Source of the DNA: Kocuria atrinae C3-8
GTDB taxonomy: Bacteria; Actinomycetota; Actinomycetes; Actinomycetales; Micrococcaceae
Direction: 5' to 3'
Assembly: GCF_000286355.1 (NCBI RefSeq)
Contig: NZ_AJXN01000030.1
Location: forward strand, 1-64,000
DNA: 64,000 nucleotides
Position numbers and translations under genes: made by a program. Of the stretch, positions 52,999 through 64,000 are shown in pieces (position 1 is the stretch's first letter; every line of letters begins with the position of its first letter). Below the pieces are notes generated by a model. That model was not told the origin of the DNA. It worked only from the letters and a program-made list of their open reading frames with translations, and did not search any database.

Positions 52999-53609
52999 AG
53001 CGCGGTAAGCGAGCTGAACAGCACCCCGGAGGAATTTCGCACGGCAGTGCGATCTCTCGGTCGTGCACGCACTCGCCCGGAGGTCTCCCTGGCCCAGATC
53101 GCACCGCCCAACGGCTTGGCACCCCACGCGATTTCCATCGCGGCAGAGGTGGGCCGGATTCAACGCCGCACCCTGCGCACCATGCGCAACCACGAACAGA
53201 CGCAGGCGCCCACCACGGCAGGTTCGTCATGTTGTACGACCCTTCACGGCCCGAACCGTGGGGTGGGGCTTTCCGCATCGTCAGCTGGTTCCGAGCCCAC
53301 ATGGACTTGGAGATCGGCCGCGACGAATTGCTCACCGATGTCAGCTGGACCTGGCTCACCGACGCACTGGACGAGAGCGGCGCTCGTTACATGGCCGAGG
53401 GCGGAACCGCCTCCCGGACCATGGAGAAGGGATTCGGTTCCCTGCGCGAAAACACCGACAGCGTGGAGATCGAAGTCCGCGCCTCCTGGACACCTCTGAC
53501 CGAGTACGAACCGCAGAACTGGGCGGCCGCGCACGTGGAAGCCTGGTCAGAATTACTGTGCACCGCCACGGGACTTCCCCCGTTCAGCGAAGGTGTGACG
53601 TATTTGTAG
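52996..53609 (+). CDS. DUF3000 family protein (frame break)
   Basis: An actinobacterial protein of about 204 residues, usually encoded just before RNase D as here. The first part reads TPEEFRTAVRSLGRARTRPE and LAPHAISIAAEVG; after a missing base near 53215 it continues FVMLYDPSRPEPWGGAFRIV, DVSWTWLTDALDESGARY and ends in the conserved acid/aromatic tail. Function unknown. No Shine-Dalgarno sequence precedes the GTG. Confidence 0.82.
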
Positions 53610-53694
53610 TGGATCACACCTACTGATGGGTTCAGTGGCAGTACGGTAGGTACAACAGTTATCGATCCATTTGTCAGGAATTTTCATTAGCACC

Positions 53695-55066
53695 GTGAGT
53701 GATCAATCTCCCAGGCCGCCGCAGAAGCCTCAGACCACCGAAGTGGTGGTCGAGGGGTTCGAGGACTTCCATGTCCCGGCCACCGTTCACCTGCACGGGC
53801 CCGCCGAGGGCATTCCCCGTGTGGTGGATACGGCACGCGGTCTGGCACGCGCGGCGGAGCAGCTCGCGGAGGCAACCGGTCCCGTGGCGATCGACACCGA
53901 ACGAGCCTCAGGATTCCGGTTCGGCCAGCGTGCGTTTCTGGTCCAGATCCGCCGCGAAGGTGCCGGCACCATCCTGATCGACCCCGAGGCCGTGGGATCA
54001 CTGGCCAGCGTGAACGAGGCCCTGAGCGGCGTCGAATGGGTGCTGCACGCCGCGACACAAGACATGCCGTGCTTGCGTGACCTGGACATGACTCCCGACC
54101 TCCTGTTCGACACGGAGCTGGGTGGCCGACTGCTCGGACTGCGCAAGGTGGGGCTGGCCTCGATGACCGAGGAACTACTCGGGTTCACGATGTCCAAGGA
54201 ACACTCGGCCGTGGACTGGTCCAAACGGCCCCTGCCCCAGGACTGGCTCAACTACGCGGCCCTGGACGTCGAAGTTCTGGTTCAGCTGCGCTGGGCCACG
54301 GAAGAACGACTGGCCGAAGCCGGGAAGCTCGACTGGGCCCGGCAAGAGTTCGAGGCCGTCCGTACAGCGCCGGCTCCGCCTCCCCGCAAGGATCCGTGGC
54401 GCCGTACTCACGGGATCGGCAACGTACGCGGGCGCCGCAAGCTCACCGCCGTGCGAAACCTATGGACGGCGCGCGAGAACCTGGCCAAGCACAAGGACCT
54501 CTCCCCCAGCCGACTCCTGCCGGATTCAGCCATCATCGCTGCAGCCAACGCGATGCCCCGCACGGTCCCGCAACTGCTGGCGACCCCTGGATTCCACGGC
54601 CGCTCAGCGTCCCGAGAGGCTCCGCGCTGGCTGACGGCGGTGCAGGAGGCCCGACTCACGGAAGAGCCCGTGCCCCACAACGTTCCCTCGGACGCCCTTC
54701 CGCCCGTCAAGCTGGGACACCAAGCGCCCGGAGGCCGCCGCGAGACTCAAGGCCATCAAACCGGCCGTGGCCGAGCACGCGGAAACCGTGGGTATGCCCA
54801 CCGAGAACTTGGTTACACCGGAGTTGCTCCGCCGGTTCTGCTGGCAGCCGCCACGCTCCACCTCTGATGAGGCCGTGGCACAGCGCCTGATGGAATTGGG
54901 AGTACGGGAATGGCAGATCGAGCAGGTAGCGCCGGTCATCGGTAGCACCTGGCGTGCCTTGCGAGCCCAGCGTCGCGCGGAGAAGCACCCCGACGACGCC
55001 CCGCCCACATCCGAGGCTGCACCCGCTACTGACCCCGCAACAGCTACCGGCCCGGCCGAGAAGTAG
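53695..55066 (+). CDS. rnd: Ribonuclease D (frame break)
   Basis: A 3'-5' exoribonuclease of the DEDD type. Catalytic motifs: PVAIDTERASGFRFGQRAF (Asp and Glu), LHAATQDMPCLRDL (Asp) and LNYAALDVEVLVQL (Tyr and Asp). HRDC domains follow: the first about residues 240-320 (LTAVRNLWTARENLAKHKD), the second after a break near 54712 (TPELLRRFCWQPPRSTSDEA). A Pro/Ala-rich tail ends it. The GTG at 53695 has no clear Shine-Dalgarno sequence. Confidence 0.93.
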
Positions 55067-55133
55067 TGACGTAACGGTCCGGCAGGTGACCGTTCACCAG
55101 GACTCGGCTGGCGGTGCCGGCCTTAGATATGAC

Positions 55134-55167
55134 CGTGGCCGCACATCCACCCGGATGTGCGGCCACG
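55134..55167. terminator. Bidirectional terminator between rnd and the YtxH-like gene
   Basis: Perfect 15-base arms beginning CGTGGCCGCACATCC with a four-base loop. Confidence 0.75.
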
Positions 55168-55186
55168 TGTCTGTGACAGACGAAGA

Positions 55187-55594
55187 TTACTTCTTCATGT
55201 CGTCCTTGGTGGGTGCCGGCTCTGCGGCATCCATGTCAACGTCCTTCTCGGTGGTCTCCGGCTTGGGCAGATCCGAGTTCGAGTTGGAACCGACCTTGGC
55301 CTTGACCGATGCGGCGCCGCCCTGCGCCTTGTCCTTGACGACCGAAGCGCCGTCCTGAGCCTTGGCGGACACGGTGCCGGCAGCCTTCTGCGCGGTGTCG
55401 GCAAGCTTGCCGCCCACCACGGGAACCTCGGCCTTGACCCAATCGGTGCCCTCGGACACCTTGTCCTGGACCTTGGGGTCGTTCCAGGTGTTGATGGCGG
55501 TCTCACGCAGGGACTCGTAGCTCTTACGGCCCGAGGCGGAACCCACGACAAAACCAACACCGAAACCGGCGACAAAAGCGAGACGCTTGATCAT
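55187..55594 (-). CDS. YtxH-like membrane-anchored stress protein
   Basis: An intact 135-residue protein. The N-terminal helix (LAFVAGFGVGFVVGSASGRK) carries the Gly-zipper pattern of YtxH-like proteins. The rest is Lys/Ala/Val/Asp-rich (AKAQDGASVVKDKAQGGAAS), LEA-like and probably helical or disordered. AAAGGA lies before the ATG at 55592-55594. Molecular role unknown; relatives are stress-induced in Bacillus. Confidence 0.78.
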   Translation of the reverse strand: MIKRLAFVAGFGVGFVVGSASGRKSYESLRETAINTWNDPKVQDKVSEGTDWVKAEVPVVGGKLADTAQKAAGTVSAKAQDGASVVKDKAQGGAASVKAKVGSNSNSDLPKPETTEKDVDMDAAEPAPTKDDMKK

Positions 55595-55768
55595 CTTGAT
55601 TCCTTTCATTCCTTCGAGGCAGCCATCATGGCACCCCTTGACTGATACACATCCTACTGATCTTCGGCCGCACTCCCCCAGTTGACGCACGGAGTACCGG
55701 CCAGTCGCACCAAATTGCCAGGGTCGAAATCCTAGACTGATTCCAGTCAGACCGACGAAAGGATCCCA

Positions 55769-56233
55769 TTGAGCACGCAACGAAATCAGCAGTCCGGACC
55801 GGCAGAGAACAGCGCCTTTCCCACGCGACGGCGCGTGGTGGGTGCGGCGGGTCTGGCCTCGGTTGCCGCGGTCGGGCTGAGTGCGTGCGGCGGTTCGGAC
55901 CAAGAATCCAGCGACACCACTACCCCGCAAGCCCCCACCTCTCCCGTGGACGTCGCAGCCACCTCGGATATCCCGGTGGGTAAAGCGGTCAAGGTCGAGA
56001 AGGACGGGCTCCAGGCCGTGGTCGGACAGCCCACCGAGGGCACGTTCAAGGCCTTCTCCCCCGTGTGTCCGCACGAAGGATGCGTGGTGAATCCCGCCAA
56101 CAAGAGCTACGTGTGCCCGTGCCACAGTTCCACGTTCGACATGACCACCGGTGATGTCCAGGGCGGCCCCGCCACCAGCGGTTTGGCCGAGTACCCCGTC
56201 AGCGTTCAGGGCGATCGCATCATCGTGGGTTGA
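55769..56233 (+). CDS. Tat-exported Rieske [2Fe-2S] lipoprotein
   Basis: A 154-residue intact protein with a TTG start (GAAAGGA upstream). The signal has twin arginines (FPTRRRVVGAAG) and a lipobox LSAC, so it should be exported folded by Tat and lipid-anchored. The Rieske motifs are CPHEGC and CPCHSSTF, giving the two Cys and two His ligands. It has no partner cytochrome or oxygenase in the window, so its electron-transfer partner is unknown. Confidence 0.92.
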   Translation: MSTQRNQQSGPAENSAFPTRRRVVGAAGLASVAAVGLSACGGSDQESSDTTTPQAPTSPVDVAATSDIPVGKAVKVEKDGLQAVVGQPTEGTFKAFSPVCPHEGCVVNPANKSYVCPCHSSTFDMTTGDVQGGPATSGLAEYPVSVQGDRIIVG

Positions 56234-56249
56234 ACCTACGCGTGACTCA

Positions 56250-56276
56250 GGGCGGTCCGAGGGTGTCGGACTGCCC
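56250..56276. terminator. Bidirectional hairpin between the Rieske gene and dxs
   Basis: Arms GGGCGGTCCGA and TCGGACTGCCC with one mismatch, in the gap between convergent genes. Confidence 0.6.
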
Positions 56277-56277
56277 G

Positions 56278-58286
56278 CTACGCGCCATCCACCCGCCGCA
56301 TCTGGCTGGTCTGGGTGGCGCGTACTTTCTCCGTCCGCCGGGCGAGCATAGGGAACCCGGGTGCCGAGCACGGAGGACAGCGTGTTCTGAGCAATTCGCT
56401 GCGCGGTGAGTCCGGTCTGTTCCAGGATTTGTTCGCGGCTCGCGTGGGCCAGGAACTCGGTGGGCAGGCCCACCTCGTTAAGGGCGGTGTCCACTCCGGC
56501 CGAGCGCATTTCCTGGCGAATCAGCGATCCGATGCCACCGGCGCGCACGCCGTCTTCGATGACCACCACGATCCGGTGCTGTGCGGCCAATTCCACCACG
56601 GACTTCGCCACGGGCAGCACCCAGCGCGGGTCCACCACGGTGGAGGACACGCCGTGCGCGGCCAGGCGCTCGGAGACGTCCTGGCTGATGCCGCACATCG
56701 CACCCAGGCTCACGATCAGCACGTCACGATGGTCGGTGTCCGGCTGAGTCGGGTCGCCGTTGCGGACCAGCACGTCCACGCCGTCCGACAACCGCTCCAA
56801 CGCCGGCGACGGCGCTCCCACGGTTCCCTTGGGATAGCGCACCACGGTCGGTGCGTCCTCGATGGCCACCGCTTCGCGCAGCTCTTCGACCATCGTGGCC
56901 TCGTCGCGCGGCGCGGCCAGGTGCAGGCCGGGAATGATCTGGAGCAACGCGAGATCCCAGATGCCGTGGTGGCTGGGACCGTCCGGTCCGGTCACCCCGG
57001 CGCGGTCCAACACCACGGTCACGCCGGCCTTGTGCAGGGCCACGTCCATGAGCAATTGGTCGAATCCGCGGTTGAGGAACGTCGCATAGAGACCCACCAC
57101 GGGGTGCAAGCCGCCAAAGGCCATACCCGCGGCCATGGTCAGAGCGTGCTGTTCGGCAATACCCACATCCACCACGCGGTCCGGGTGGGCCAGCTGCATT
57201 TTCTGCAGGCCCATGGGAATCAGCATGGCGCCCGTGACTCCCACGATGTCTTCACGCTCGTCCGCGATGGCCGCGATCTCGTCGCGGAACACGTGAGTCC
57301 AGGTGCGCGAGGAGGAAGTGGCAGTCGGTTTGCCGGTCGACGGATCAATCACCGGCACGGAGTGGAACTGGTCGTTCTCGTCCAGTCGGGCGGGCAGGTA
57401 TCCGTGGCCCTTCTCGGTCATGGCGTGCACGATGACCGGCCCACCAAAATTCTTGGCGTTGCTCAGGGCTTGCTCCATGGCCTCCAGATCGTGACCGTCA
57501 ACGGGTCCCACGTACTTCATGCCCAGGTCCTCGAAGATGCCCTGCTGGACCACCACGTCCTTGATGCCCTGCTTCATGCCGTGCAGGCCCCGGTACACGG
57601 CGGAGCCAGGTGCCCGGATTCCTGGAGGAGTCCCTTGACCTTCTCCATGGTCTGTTCGTAGCGGCGGTCGGTACGCACGGCGTCAACGCCCTGCTGCACG
57701 CTGGCCTGCAGTTCCTGCAACCGGTTGGCGAAACCACCGACGGTGGGCGCGTAGGAGCGGCCGTTGTCGTTGACCACGATCACGACCTTGCGGTTCTTGT
57801 CCGAGGCAATGTTGTTCACGGCCTCCCAGGCCATGCCACCGGTGAGCGCGCCGTCGCCGATCACGGCCACGGTGTGCCGATCGCCCTGCCCGGTCAATTG
57901 GTAGCCGCGCGAGATCCCGTCCGCCCAGGACAGGGACGACGACGCGTGCGAGGACTCCACGATGTCGTGTTCGGATTCGCCGCGGTCCGGGTAACCGGCC
58001 AGGCCGCCTGTTGGCGCAGCGTGGAGAAGTCCTGCCGGCCCGTCAGAAGTTTGTGCACGTAGGACTGGTGACCGGTGTCGAACACGATGGAGTCGCGCGG
58101 TGAGTCGAAGACACGGTGCACGGCGAGCGTCAGTTCCACGACACCCAGGTTGGGTCCCAAGTGACCGCCCGTTGCGGCTACGTGGGTGATCAGGAACGAG
58201 CGGATGTCCGCAGCCAGTTGCTCGAGAGCCGCTGCGTCCAGTCCTCGCAGATCGGACGGGCTCTTGATGGTCTCCAGAAGCGTCAT
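56278..58286 (-). CDS. dxs: 1-deoxy-D-xylulose-5-phosphate synthase (several frame breaks)
   Basis: First enzyme of the MEP isoprenoid pathway, thiamine-diphosphate dependent. It begins [16 protein letters not shown], with [40 protein letters not shown] (thiamine-diphosphate motif), [18 protein letters not shown] (catalytic Glu) and the C-terminal transketolase domain. Breaks near 58008 and 57607 are repaired by one base. The apparent run-on past 56300 ends at TAG 56278-56280 after one more base, with tail [21 protein letters not shown] precedes the ATG. Confidence 0.95.
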
Positions 58287-58422
58287 GCGTGCTCTCCGTG
58301 CCTTTGAAAGTTCGGGATCGGTGGTTGCAGTGTCGGTCAACAGCACACTGTTGGTCTGCCCCGAGGTACCGTTCGATCTTACTCGTCATAACCGACAGCA
58401 CTGCACAGGTACCTGGTTAAAC

Positions 58423-58462
58423 AACTCTGCCGGTGACCCCCTGAGGGGCCACCGGCAGAGTT
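58423..58462. terminator. Terminator downstream of acn
   Basis: Arms AACTCTGCCGGTG and CACCGGCAGAGTT with inner CCCC/GGGG pairing. It is followed by T-runs on the plus strand and a T-containing stretch on the minus strand, about 20 bases past the acn stop. Confidence 0.8.
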
Positions 58463-58480
58463 TTTCAGGCTGCCTGTGCC

Positions 58481-61284
58481 TTACTTGGCGATCTGACGCA
58501 GCACGTACTGCAGGATGCCGCCGTTGCGGTAGTAGTCAGCTTCACCCGGGGTGTCGATGCGCAGATCGGCATCGAACTCCACGGTGGAACCGTCTTCCTT
58601 GGTGGCGGTGACCTTCAGGGTCTTGGGGGTCTCGCCCTCGTTCAGAGCGGTCACACCCTCGATGTCGAAGGTCTCGGTGCCGTCCAGGCCCAGGGAGTCA
58701 GCGGACTCGCCTGGGGGAACTGCAGCGGCAGCACGCCCATACCGATCAGGTTGGAGCGGTGAATACGCTCGTAGGACTCGGTGATGACCGCGCGCACGCC
58801 CAGCAGCGAGGTGCCCTTGGCGGCCCAGTCACGCGAGGAGCCGGAACCGTATTCCTTGCCGCCCAGGACCACCAGCGGAACGCCGGCTTCCTGGTAGTTC
58901 ACGGAAGCGTCGTACACCGTGGACTGCGGGCCGTCTGCCTGCGTGAAGTCGCGGGTGAAGCCACCCTCCACGCCGTCCAGCAGCTGGTTCTTGATACGGA
59001 TGTTCGCGAACGTACCGCGGATCATCACCTCGTGGTTACCACGACGGGAACCGTACGAGTTGAAGTCCTTGCGCTCCACACCGTTCTCGATCAGGTACTT
59101 ACCAGCCGGGGTGTCCGACTTGAAGGAACCTGCCGGCGAGATGTGGTCGGTGGTGACCGAGTCGCCCAGCTTCAGGAGCACGCGGCGCCCTTGATGTCCT
59201 CGACCGGGGTGGTCTCCATGGACATGCCGTCGAAGTACGGTGGCTTGCGCACGTAGGTGGAGTTGGGATCCCACTCGAACACGTCGCCGGTGGGGGTCTC
59301 CAGGTTCTGCCAACGCTCATCACCATCGAAGATGGTGCCGTATTCGGTGGTGAACATTTCGGTGTCGATCGAACGATCGATGATCTCCTGGACCTCGGTG
59401 GGGTTCGGCCAGATGTCCTTGAGGTAGATGTCGTTACCTTCGGAGTCCTGTCCCAGGGCTTCGTTCTCGAAATCGAAGTCCATGGTGCCGGCCAGGGCGT
59501 ACGCGATGACCAGCGGCGGGGAGGCCAGGTAGTTCATCTTGACGTCCGGGTTGATACGACCCTCGAAGTTACGGTTACCCGAGAGCACCGAGGTCACAGC
59601 CAGGTCGTTGTCCTGGATGGTCTGGGAGATCTCGGGCTCCAGCGGACCGGAGTTACCGATGCAGGTGGTGCAGCCGTAACCCACGATGTAGAAGCCGAGC
59701 TCCTGCAGATCCGGAACCAGACCGGACTTTTCGTAGTAGTCGGTGACGACCTTGGAACCCGGAGCAATGGAGGTCTTGACCCACGGCTTGGCCTTGAGGC
59801 CCTTGGCCACGGCGTTGCGTGCCAGCACGGCAGCAGCCATCATGACCGACGGGTTGGAGGTGTTGGTGCACGAGGTGATCGAAGCGATCGACACGGCACC
59901 GTGGTCCAGCTCGAACTCGCGACCGTCTTCCATATTGACCTTGACCGGGTTGGAGGCGCGGCCTTCAACATCCTGTGCGTCGTGGTCGCGGGGGCGCTCA
60001 GCGGCGTCCTGCTCCTCGGTCGCATCGTGCGACGGGGAATCGGAAGCGGGGAACGAGGTGCCGTTCTCGCTGCGGTCCTTGACGATTTCCTGGCCCTCAA
60101 CGTAGTTGACCAGGTCATCGCGGAACTGCGGCTTGGAGCGGGTGAGCTCGATGCGGTCCTGCGGGCGCTTGGGGCCGGCGATCGAGGGAACCACGGTGGA
60201 CAGGTCCAGCTCGAGGTACTCGGAGAACGCGATCTCCTCCGAGGGGTCGTGCCACATGCCCTGTTCCTTGGTGTACGCCTCGACCAGTGCGACCTGCTCC
60301 TCGGAACGGCCTGTCAGGCGCAGGTAGTCCATGGTGACCTCGTCGATCGGGAAGATCGCAGCGGTCGAACCGAACTCGGGAGACATGTTGCCGATGGTGG
60401 CGCGGTTGGCCAGGGGCACAGCTGCAACGCCCTCGCCGTAGAACTCCACGAACTTGCCCACCACACCGTGCTCGCGCAGCATCTCGGTGATGGTCAACAC
60501 CACGTCGGTTGCGGTGGCGCCGGAGGGGATTTCGCCGGTGAGCTTGAAGCCCACCACGCGCGGGATCAGCATGGAGATGGGCTGACCCAGCATCGCAGCC
60601 TCTGCCTCGATACCGCCAACGCCCCAACCCAGCACGCCAATGCCGTTTTCCATGGTGGTGTGGGAGTCGGTGCCCACGCAGGTGTCCGGGTAGCACGAAC
60701 GGTGCCGTCAACCTCGCGGGTCATGACCACGCGGGCCAGGTTCTCGATGTTGACCTGGTGCACGATACCCATGCCCGGGGGAACGACCTTGAAGTCGTCG
60801 AATGCGGTCTGGCCCCAGCGCAGGAACTGGTAACGCTCGCCGTTGCGCTGGTATTCGATGTCCATGTTGCGCTCGATGGCGTCCGTGGAACCGAAGGCGT
60901 CGATCTGCACGGAGTGTCGATGACCAGCTCGGCCGGTGCCAAGGGGTTCACGCGGGATGCATCGCCGCCGAGTTCCGCAACGGCTTCGCGCATCGTGGCA
61001 AGGTCCACGATGCAGGGAACGCCGGTGAAGTCCTGCATGATGACACGGGCAGGGGTGAACTGAATCTCCGTGTTCGGCTGGGCTTCGGGATCCCAGTTGG
61101 CCAGGGCTTCAATGTGCTTCTCGGTCACGTTGGCACCGTCTTCGGTGCGCAGCAGGTTCTCGAGCAGAACTTTCAAGCTGTAAGGGAGTTTCTTGGCCCC
61201 CTCAAGTGCATTGAGTCGGAAAATTTCATAGTCGGTGCCGCCGACGTTGAGTACGCCTTTGGCTCCAAAGCTGTCCACAGTCAT
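58481..61284 (-). CDS. acn: Aconitate hydratase (several frame breaks)
   Basis: Aconitase isomerises citrate and isocitrate via a [4Fe-4S] cluster. The monomer reads [54 protein letters not shown] (cluster region), [20 protein letters not shown] (cluster Cys), [15 protein letters not shown] (cluster Cys) and, in the swivel domain, [18 protein letters not shown]. Breaks near 60915, 60697, 59182 and 58708. An acidic Asp/Glu-rich insertion lies near 60000 ([17 protein letters not shown]). GAGGAG precedes the ATG. A likely target of iron and oxidative stress. Confidence 0.96.
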
Positions 61285-61423
61285 GGTGTGGAACTCCTCT
61301 CGCCACCGTTTGAATGCGTTCGCAGCTGTCAACGGGGTGCCAGAAGCACCCCGGGCGCGCACGAACGGTCACCCCACAGTGTAGCCTGTGCCACTTACCC
61401 TGACCGGGAGATTCGGCTCGGGG

Positions 61424-62836
61424 TCAATCATTGCGCCGCAGCACAGCCACGGCTTCCACATGATGCGTGTTGGGGTACAGGTCGAAAGCCTTGATGTTGG
61501 CCACCTTCCACCCCCTGCGCGACAACCGACCGAGGTCGCGTCCCAGGCTGCCGGATCGCACGCGACGTACACGATGGTGTGGGGCTCGGCGGCGTCGATA
61601 GCAGCCAACACTTCCTTCGCCGCGCCCGAACGGGACGGGTCGAGAATCACGATGTCCGGCTTGGGCACGCGCACCGCGGGCGTTTCTGACCCCGTGAGGC
61701 CCCGTGGCGGCGTCGTGCGGGGTTGCGCCCCGTGAGAATCCGCGCCACGTCTCCTCGGGTGACCCGAACGTGCTCGGACTCCGTCAGGTTCACGCGAGCA
61801 TCGGCGGAAGTCACCGGGGAGCCCTCCACGGCGAAAACCTGACCCTGCGGCCCCACGGCGCGAGCCGCGGCGGCCGTGAACAGGCCCGCGCCGCTGTAGA
61901 GGTCCCACACGGTCTCCCCCGGCCGGATCTGCGCGGCAGCGAGCACGGCCTCGACCAGGGTGCGCGGGGCATTGCGGTGGATCTGCCAGAACCCGGTGGA
62001 CTCACCCGCCAGGTCAACGGCTCTTCGCCGGGCAGATCGAGGGTTTCGCGGACCACGGGATCGCCGGCCCACGTCTGGATCTCTCGATCTTCCGGAGACT
62101 GCGCGGTCACGGAGACGTTGTGCTCGCTCCCCCACGCGGCCAGGCGGCGGCGCAGTTCGGCCAGCGTGTCCGGAGCCTGGCGCGGACGCAGACTGACGTG
62201 CAGCAACGGTCGGCTCCCGTTGGCCGGCGCGGCGATATCCAATCGGGCGGCTCCGGGCACGGAGAGCTCCCACGGGGCCAGTGACTGAATGGACTGGGTG
62301 GCCAGCGGCATATCCGTGATCGGAATCAGCTCGTTGGAGCGATGCGGGTACATACCCGCGGTGCCGTCATCGGCGACGTCCAGGTGCAGCCGGGTGCGCC
62401 AGCCGGTGCCGTCCGAGGTTTCATCCTCGACCGCGGCCACCCGCCCCCGCCAGTCGATACCGGCCAGGTGGTCGAGTTGCTCGGCTACCACCAGGCGCTT
62501 GAGTTCACGCTGGGCCTCCAGGGTGAGGTGTCCGAATTCCGCACCGCCCACGGGCAGGCGGTCCTCACGGGCTGCCGACGCCGCATCGGCCGCCGCCCAC
62601 GGGTGCCGCTCCCGGCGATCGGTGGAGGCTTCGAGAACCTCGACCACGTCTCCGCGCCAGAACTTGGCGTCCTCACCATGATCGGTGAGGCGCACGCGGA
62701 CCAACTCCCCGGGCGCGCCGTGGCGCACGAACACCACGCGACCCTCCGGCGAACGCGACACCATGTGCCCTCCGTGAGCTACTCCGGTGAGTCGGAGCGT
62801 CAGCTCGTGGGCGGTGCCGGGTTGGTCTTCGGTCAT
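61424..62836 (-). CDS. TrmA/RumA-family RNA uracil-C5 methyltransferase (several frame breaks)
   Basis: A SAM-dependent methyltransferase of the uracil-C5 family. It has an N-terminal TRAM-like domain (GVAHGGHMVSRSPEGRVVFV), FGHLTLEAQRELKRLVVAEQ, then FWQIHRNAPRTLVEAVLAA, VWDLYSGAGLFTAAAARAVG (SAM site), DIVILDPSRSGAAKEVLAAI and CDPAALGRD (catalytic Cys is expected in this VACDPA motif), and it ends VEAVAVLRRND. Breaks near 61998, 61725 and 61545. The tRNA or rRNA target cannot be distinguished. The start overlaps the permease stop as ATGA. Confidence 0.88.
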
Positions 62837-64000
62837 TCTTGATTCTCCGTGAGTCGTAGTTCGCGCACCGATTCCAGGTGCCAGGGAACGGAGGCGATCA
62901 TCACGCCTCGTTCGAAGTGCAGTCGTGCCTTGAGCGGTCGAATGGCCTGATTGTGCAGGAACCTTTCCCAACCGCGTCCCACAACATATTCGGGCAGGTA
63001 GACGATCACCAAGTCGCGCGGTGATTTCTTGCGGATGCCGCGCACGTGGGAGATGACCGGGCCGATGCTGTCACGGTACGGGGACGCGAGAACGGTCATG
63101 GGAACCGGGAATTCCAATCGCTGCCATTGCCGCAGAACCTCCTCGGTGCGGGCCCGGTCCGTGTCCACGACCACCGCCTCCAGGGTGGACGGCCTAGAAG
63201 CACGGGCATAGGTCAGGGCACGCACCACGGGCTTGCGCACGGAGGTCACCACGATCAACGCGTGCACCCGGGACGGCAACGCGCGCACCGGGGAATCAGG
63301 ATCAACTTCGAGTTCCCGATCCACGGCCGAGTAGTGGTGGCCGATGGCCCGCATCCACAGCGTGAGCAGGGCGATGGCGACGATCGTCAACCATGCTCCC
63401 TGGGTGAGCTTGGTTGCCAGCACCACCACGAACACTGCGGCACAGAAAATCAGGCCACCACCGCCACACCCTGGCGCACGGTCAACTGACGGGTCGTGGC
63501 TTTGGAGGTTCGGGTGCGTCGCACGCGCGCCAGTGCCGCACCATGCCGGCCTGGGTCAGGGTGAACGCGAAGAATGCGCCCACCACGTACAGCTGGATCA
63601 GGCTGTTGACGTTCGCCTCGAAGATCACGGTGAACAGTGCCGCCACGATCGAGAGCAGCACAATGCCGTTCGTGAAGGCGAAGCGGTCGCCGCGCGATTG
63701 CAATTGGCGCGGCAGCAGAGCGGCGCTCGCCAGTCGCGAAGCTAGCGTGGGGAATCCGGAGAACGCGGTATTCGCGGCCATGAAGAGCACGCCCACGGTG
63801 ACGGCCACGAGCACGTAGAACCACACCGAGTCCTCACCGGTGATGGTTTGTGCGAGCTGACCGAGGATCGGCACCTGGAAGAACTCTTCGCCGGGCCGTT
63901 GACCGTTGATCAGCAATTGCTCGTCCGCGTTCATCACCACGACCGCGCGGGTCTCGCGGGTGAGATACAGCACGCCCAGCAGCAACACCGTAGACAGCGC
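62833..64000 (-). CDS. APC-superfamily permease (partial, frame break)
   Basis: An amino-acid permease-like membrane protein, truncated by the window end. Visible are several helices (FYVLVAVTVGVLFMAANTAF, SLIQLYVVGAFFAFTLTQAG), then after a break near 63460 the final helices (GAWLTIVAIALLTLWMRAIG) and a cytoplasmic C-terminal domain of about 160 residues (HALIVVTSVRKPVVRALTYA and VIVYLPEYVVGRGWERFLHN), the layout of the TrkA-linked/KimA-like APC branch. That resemblance hints at potassium or amino-acid transport but is not proven. It is translationally coupled to the methyltransferase gene. Confidence 0.82.

Noticed and set aside
53671-53691. TTGTCAGGA-N8-TAGCAC resembling a PafBC-dependent promoter upstream of rnd
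   Set aside because: Only a partial match (GTG part and final T are wrong), and it lies too close to the start codon to direct transcription of rnd.
55187-57598. An 803-residue minus-strand frame joining Dxs to the YtxH-like protein
   Set aside because: It results from a lost base near the dxs stop; it runs through the antisense of the Rieske gene and into the unrelated YtxH-like gene.

Overview
The window is a gene-dense stretch of a high-G+C actinobacterial chromosome, most probably from the family Micrococcaceae. The evidence is the marker set: RbpA, mycothiol ligase MshC, polyprenol-phosphate mannose synthase, the pupylation genes (pup, pafA, dop, arc), a single-chain PafBC regulator, DUF3000, DUF5703 and an actinobacterial-type NrdF. 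Most genes lie on the minus strand. No tRNA, rRNA, CRISPR array or insertion sequence was seen.

Layout. 1-8.5 kb (minus): SecD, YajC, RuvB-RuvA-RuvC, YebC, then GatD-MurT (peptidoglycan amidation) and a HIT protein. 8.4-11.8 kb: ThrS and a PRC-barrel/DUF2382 stress protein with Asp-Arg repeats. 12.1-14.2 kb (plus): NfeD, a Band-7 protein and RbpA. 14.4-19.3 kb (minus): Ppm1, an amidohydrolase and the HelY helicase. 19.3-32.1 kb (minus): TatC, TatA, a small membrane protein, PafBC, two FKBP isomerases, PafA, Pup, Dop, ARC, TrmI and a site-2 protease. 32.3-39.8 kb: PAC2 (plus), then MshC, UppP, a poly-Asp protein, an acyl-CoA dehydrogenase, a Tat-exported protein and an M20 peptidase. 40-44 kb is a patch of small enzymes and unknown proteins. 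44.2-46.2 kb is a lower-G+C TetR-MFS efflux module with a near-ideal palindromic operator. 46.3-64 kb: NrdF, an antitoxin-like protein, ZapE, rhodanese-SufE, YbaK, MsrB, RNase D, a Rieske protein, Dxs, aconitase, a TrmA-family methyltransferase and an APC permease.

How the genes work together. The pupylation locus is complete except that prcB and prcA, the 20S proteasome subunits, are absent from their usual place: four bases separate pup from pafA. The ARC ATPase also lacks the C-terminal tyrosine-containing docking tail, so the set looks like a proteasome-independent pupylation system. Two promoters matching the SigR/SigH consensus (GGGAAT, 18-base spacer, GTT) precede rbpA and mshC, both known members of thiol-stress regulons in related bacteria. 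A LexA-like box sits in the ruvC-ruvA gap.

Quality warning. More than half of the protein genes, including essential ones (secD, thrS, acn, dxs, tatC), are split between reading frames. Every break examined base by base except that in ybaK is restored by adding one base, usually a G or C in a short run. This is the signature of a consensus sequence with deletion errors, not of gene decay. Such genes are listed as single CDS features with approximate break points.
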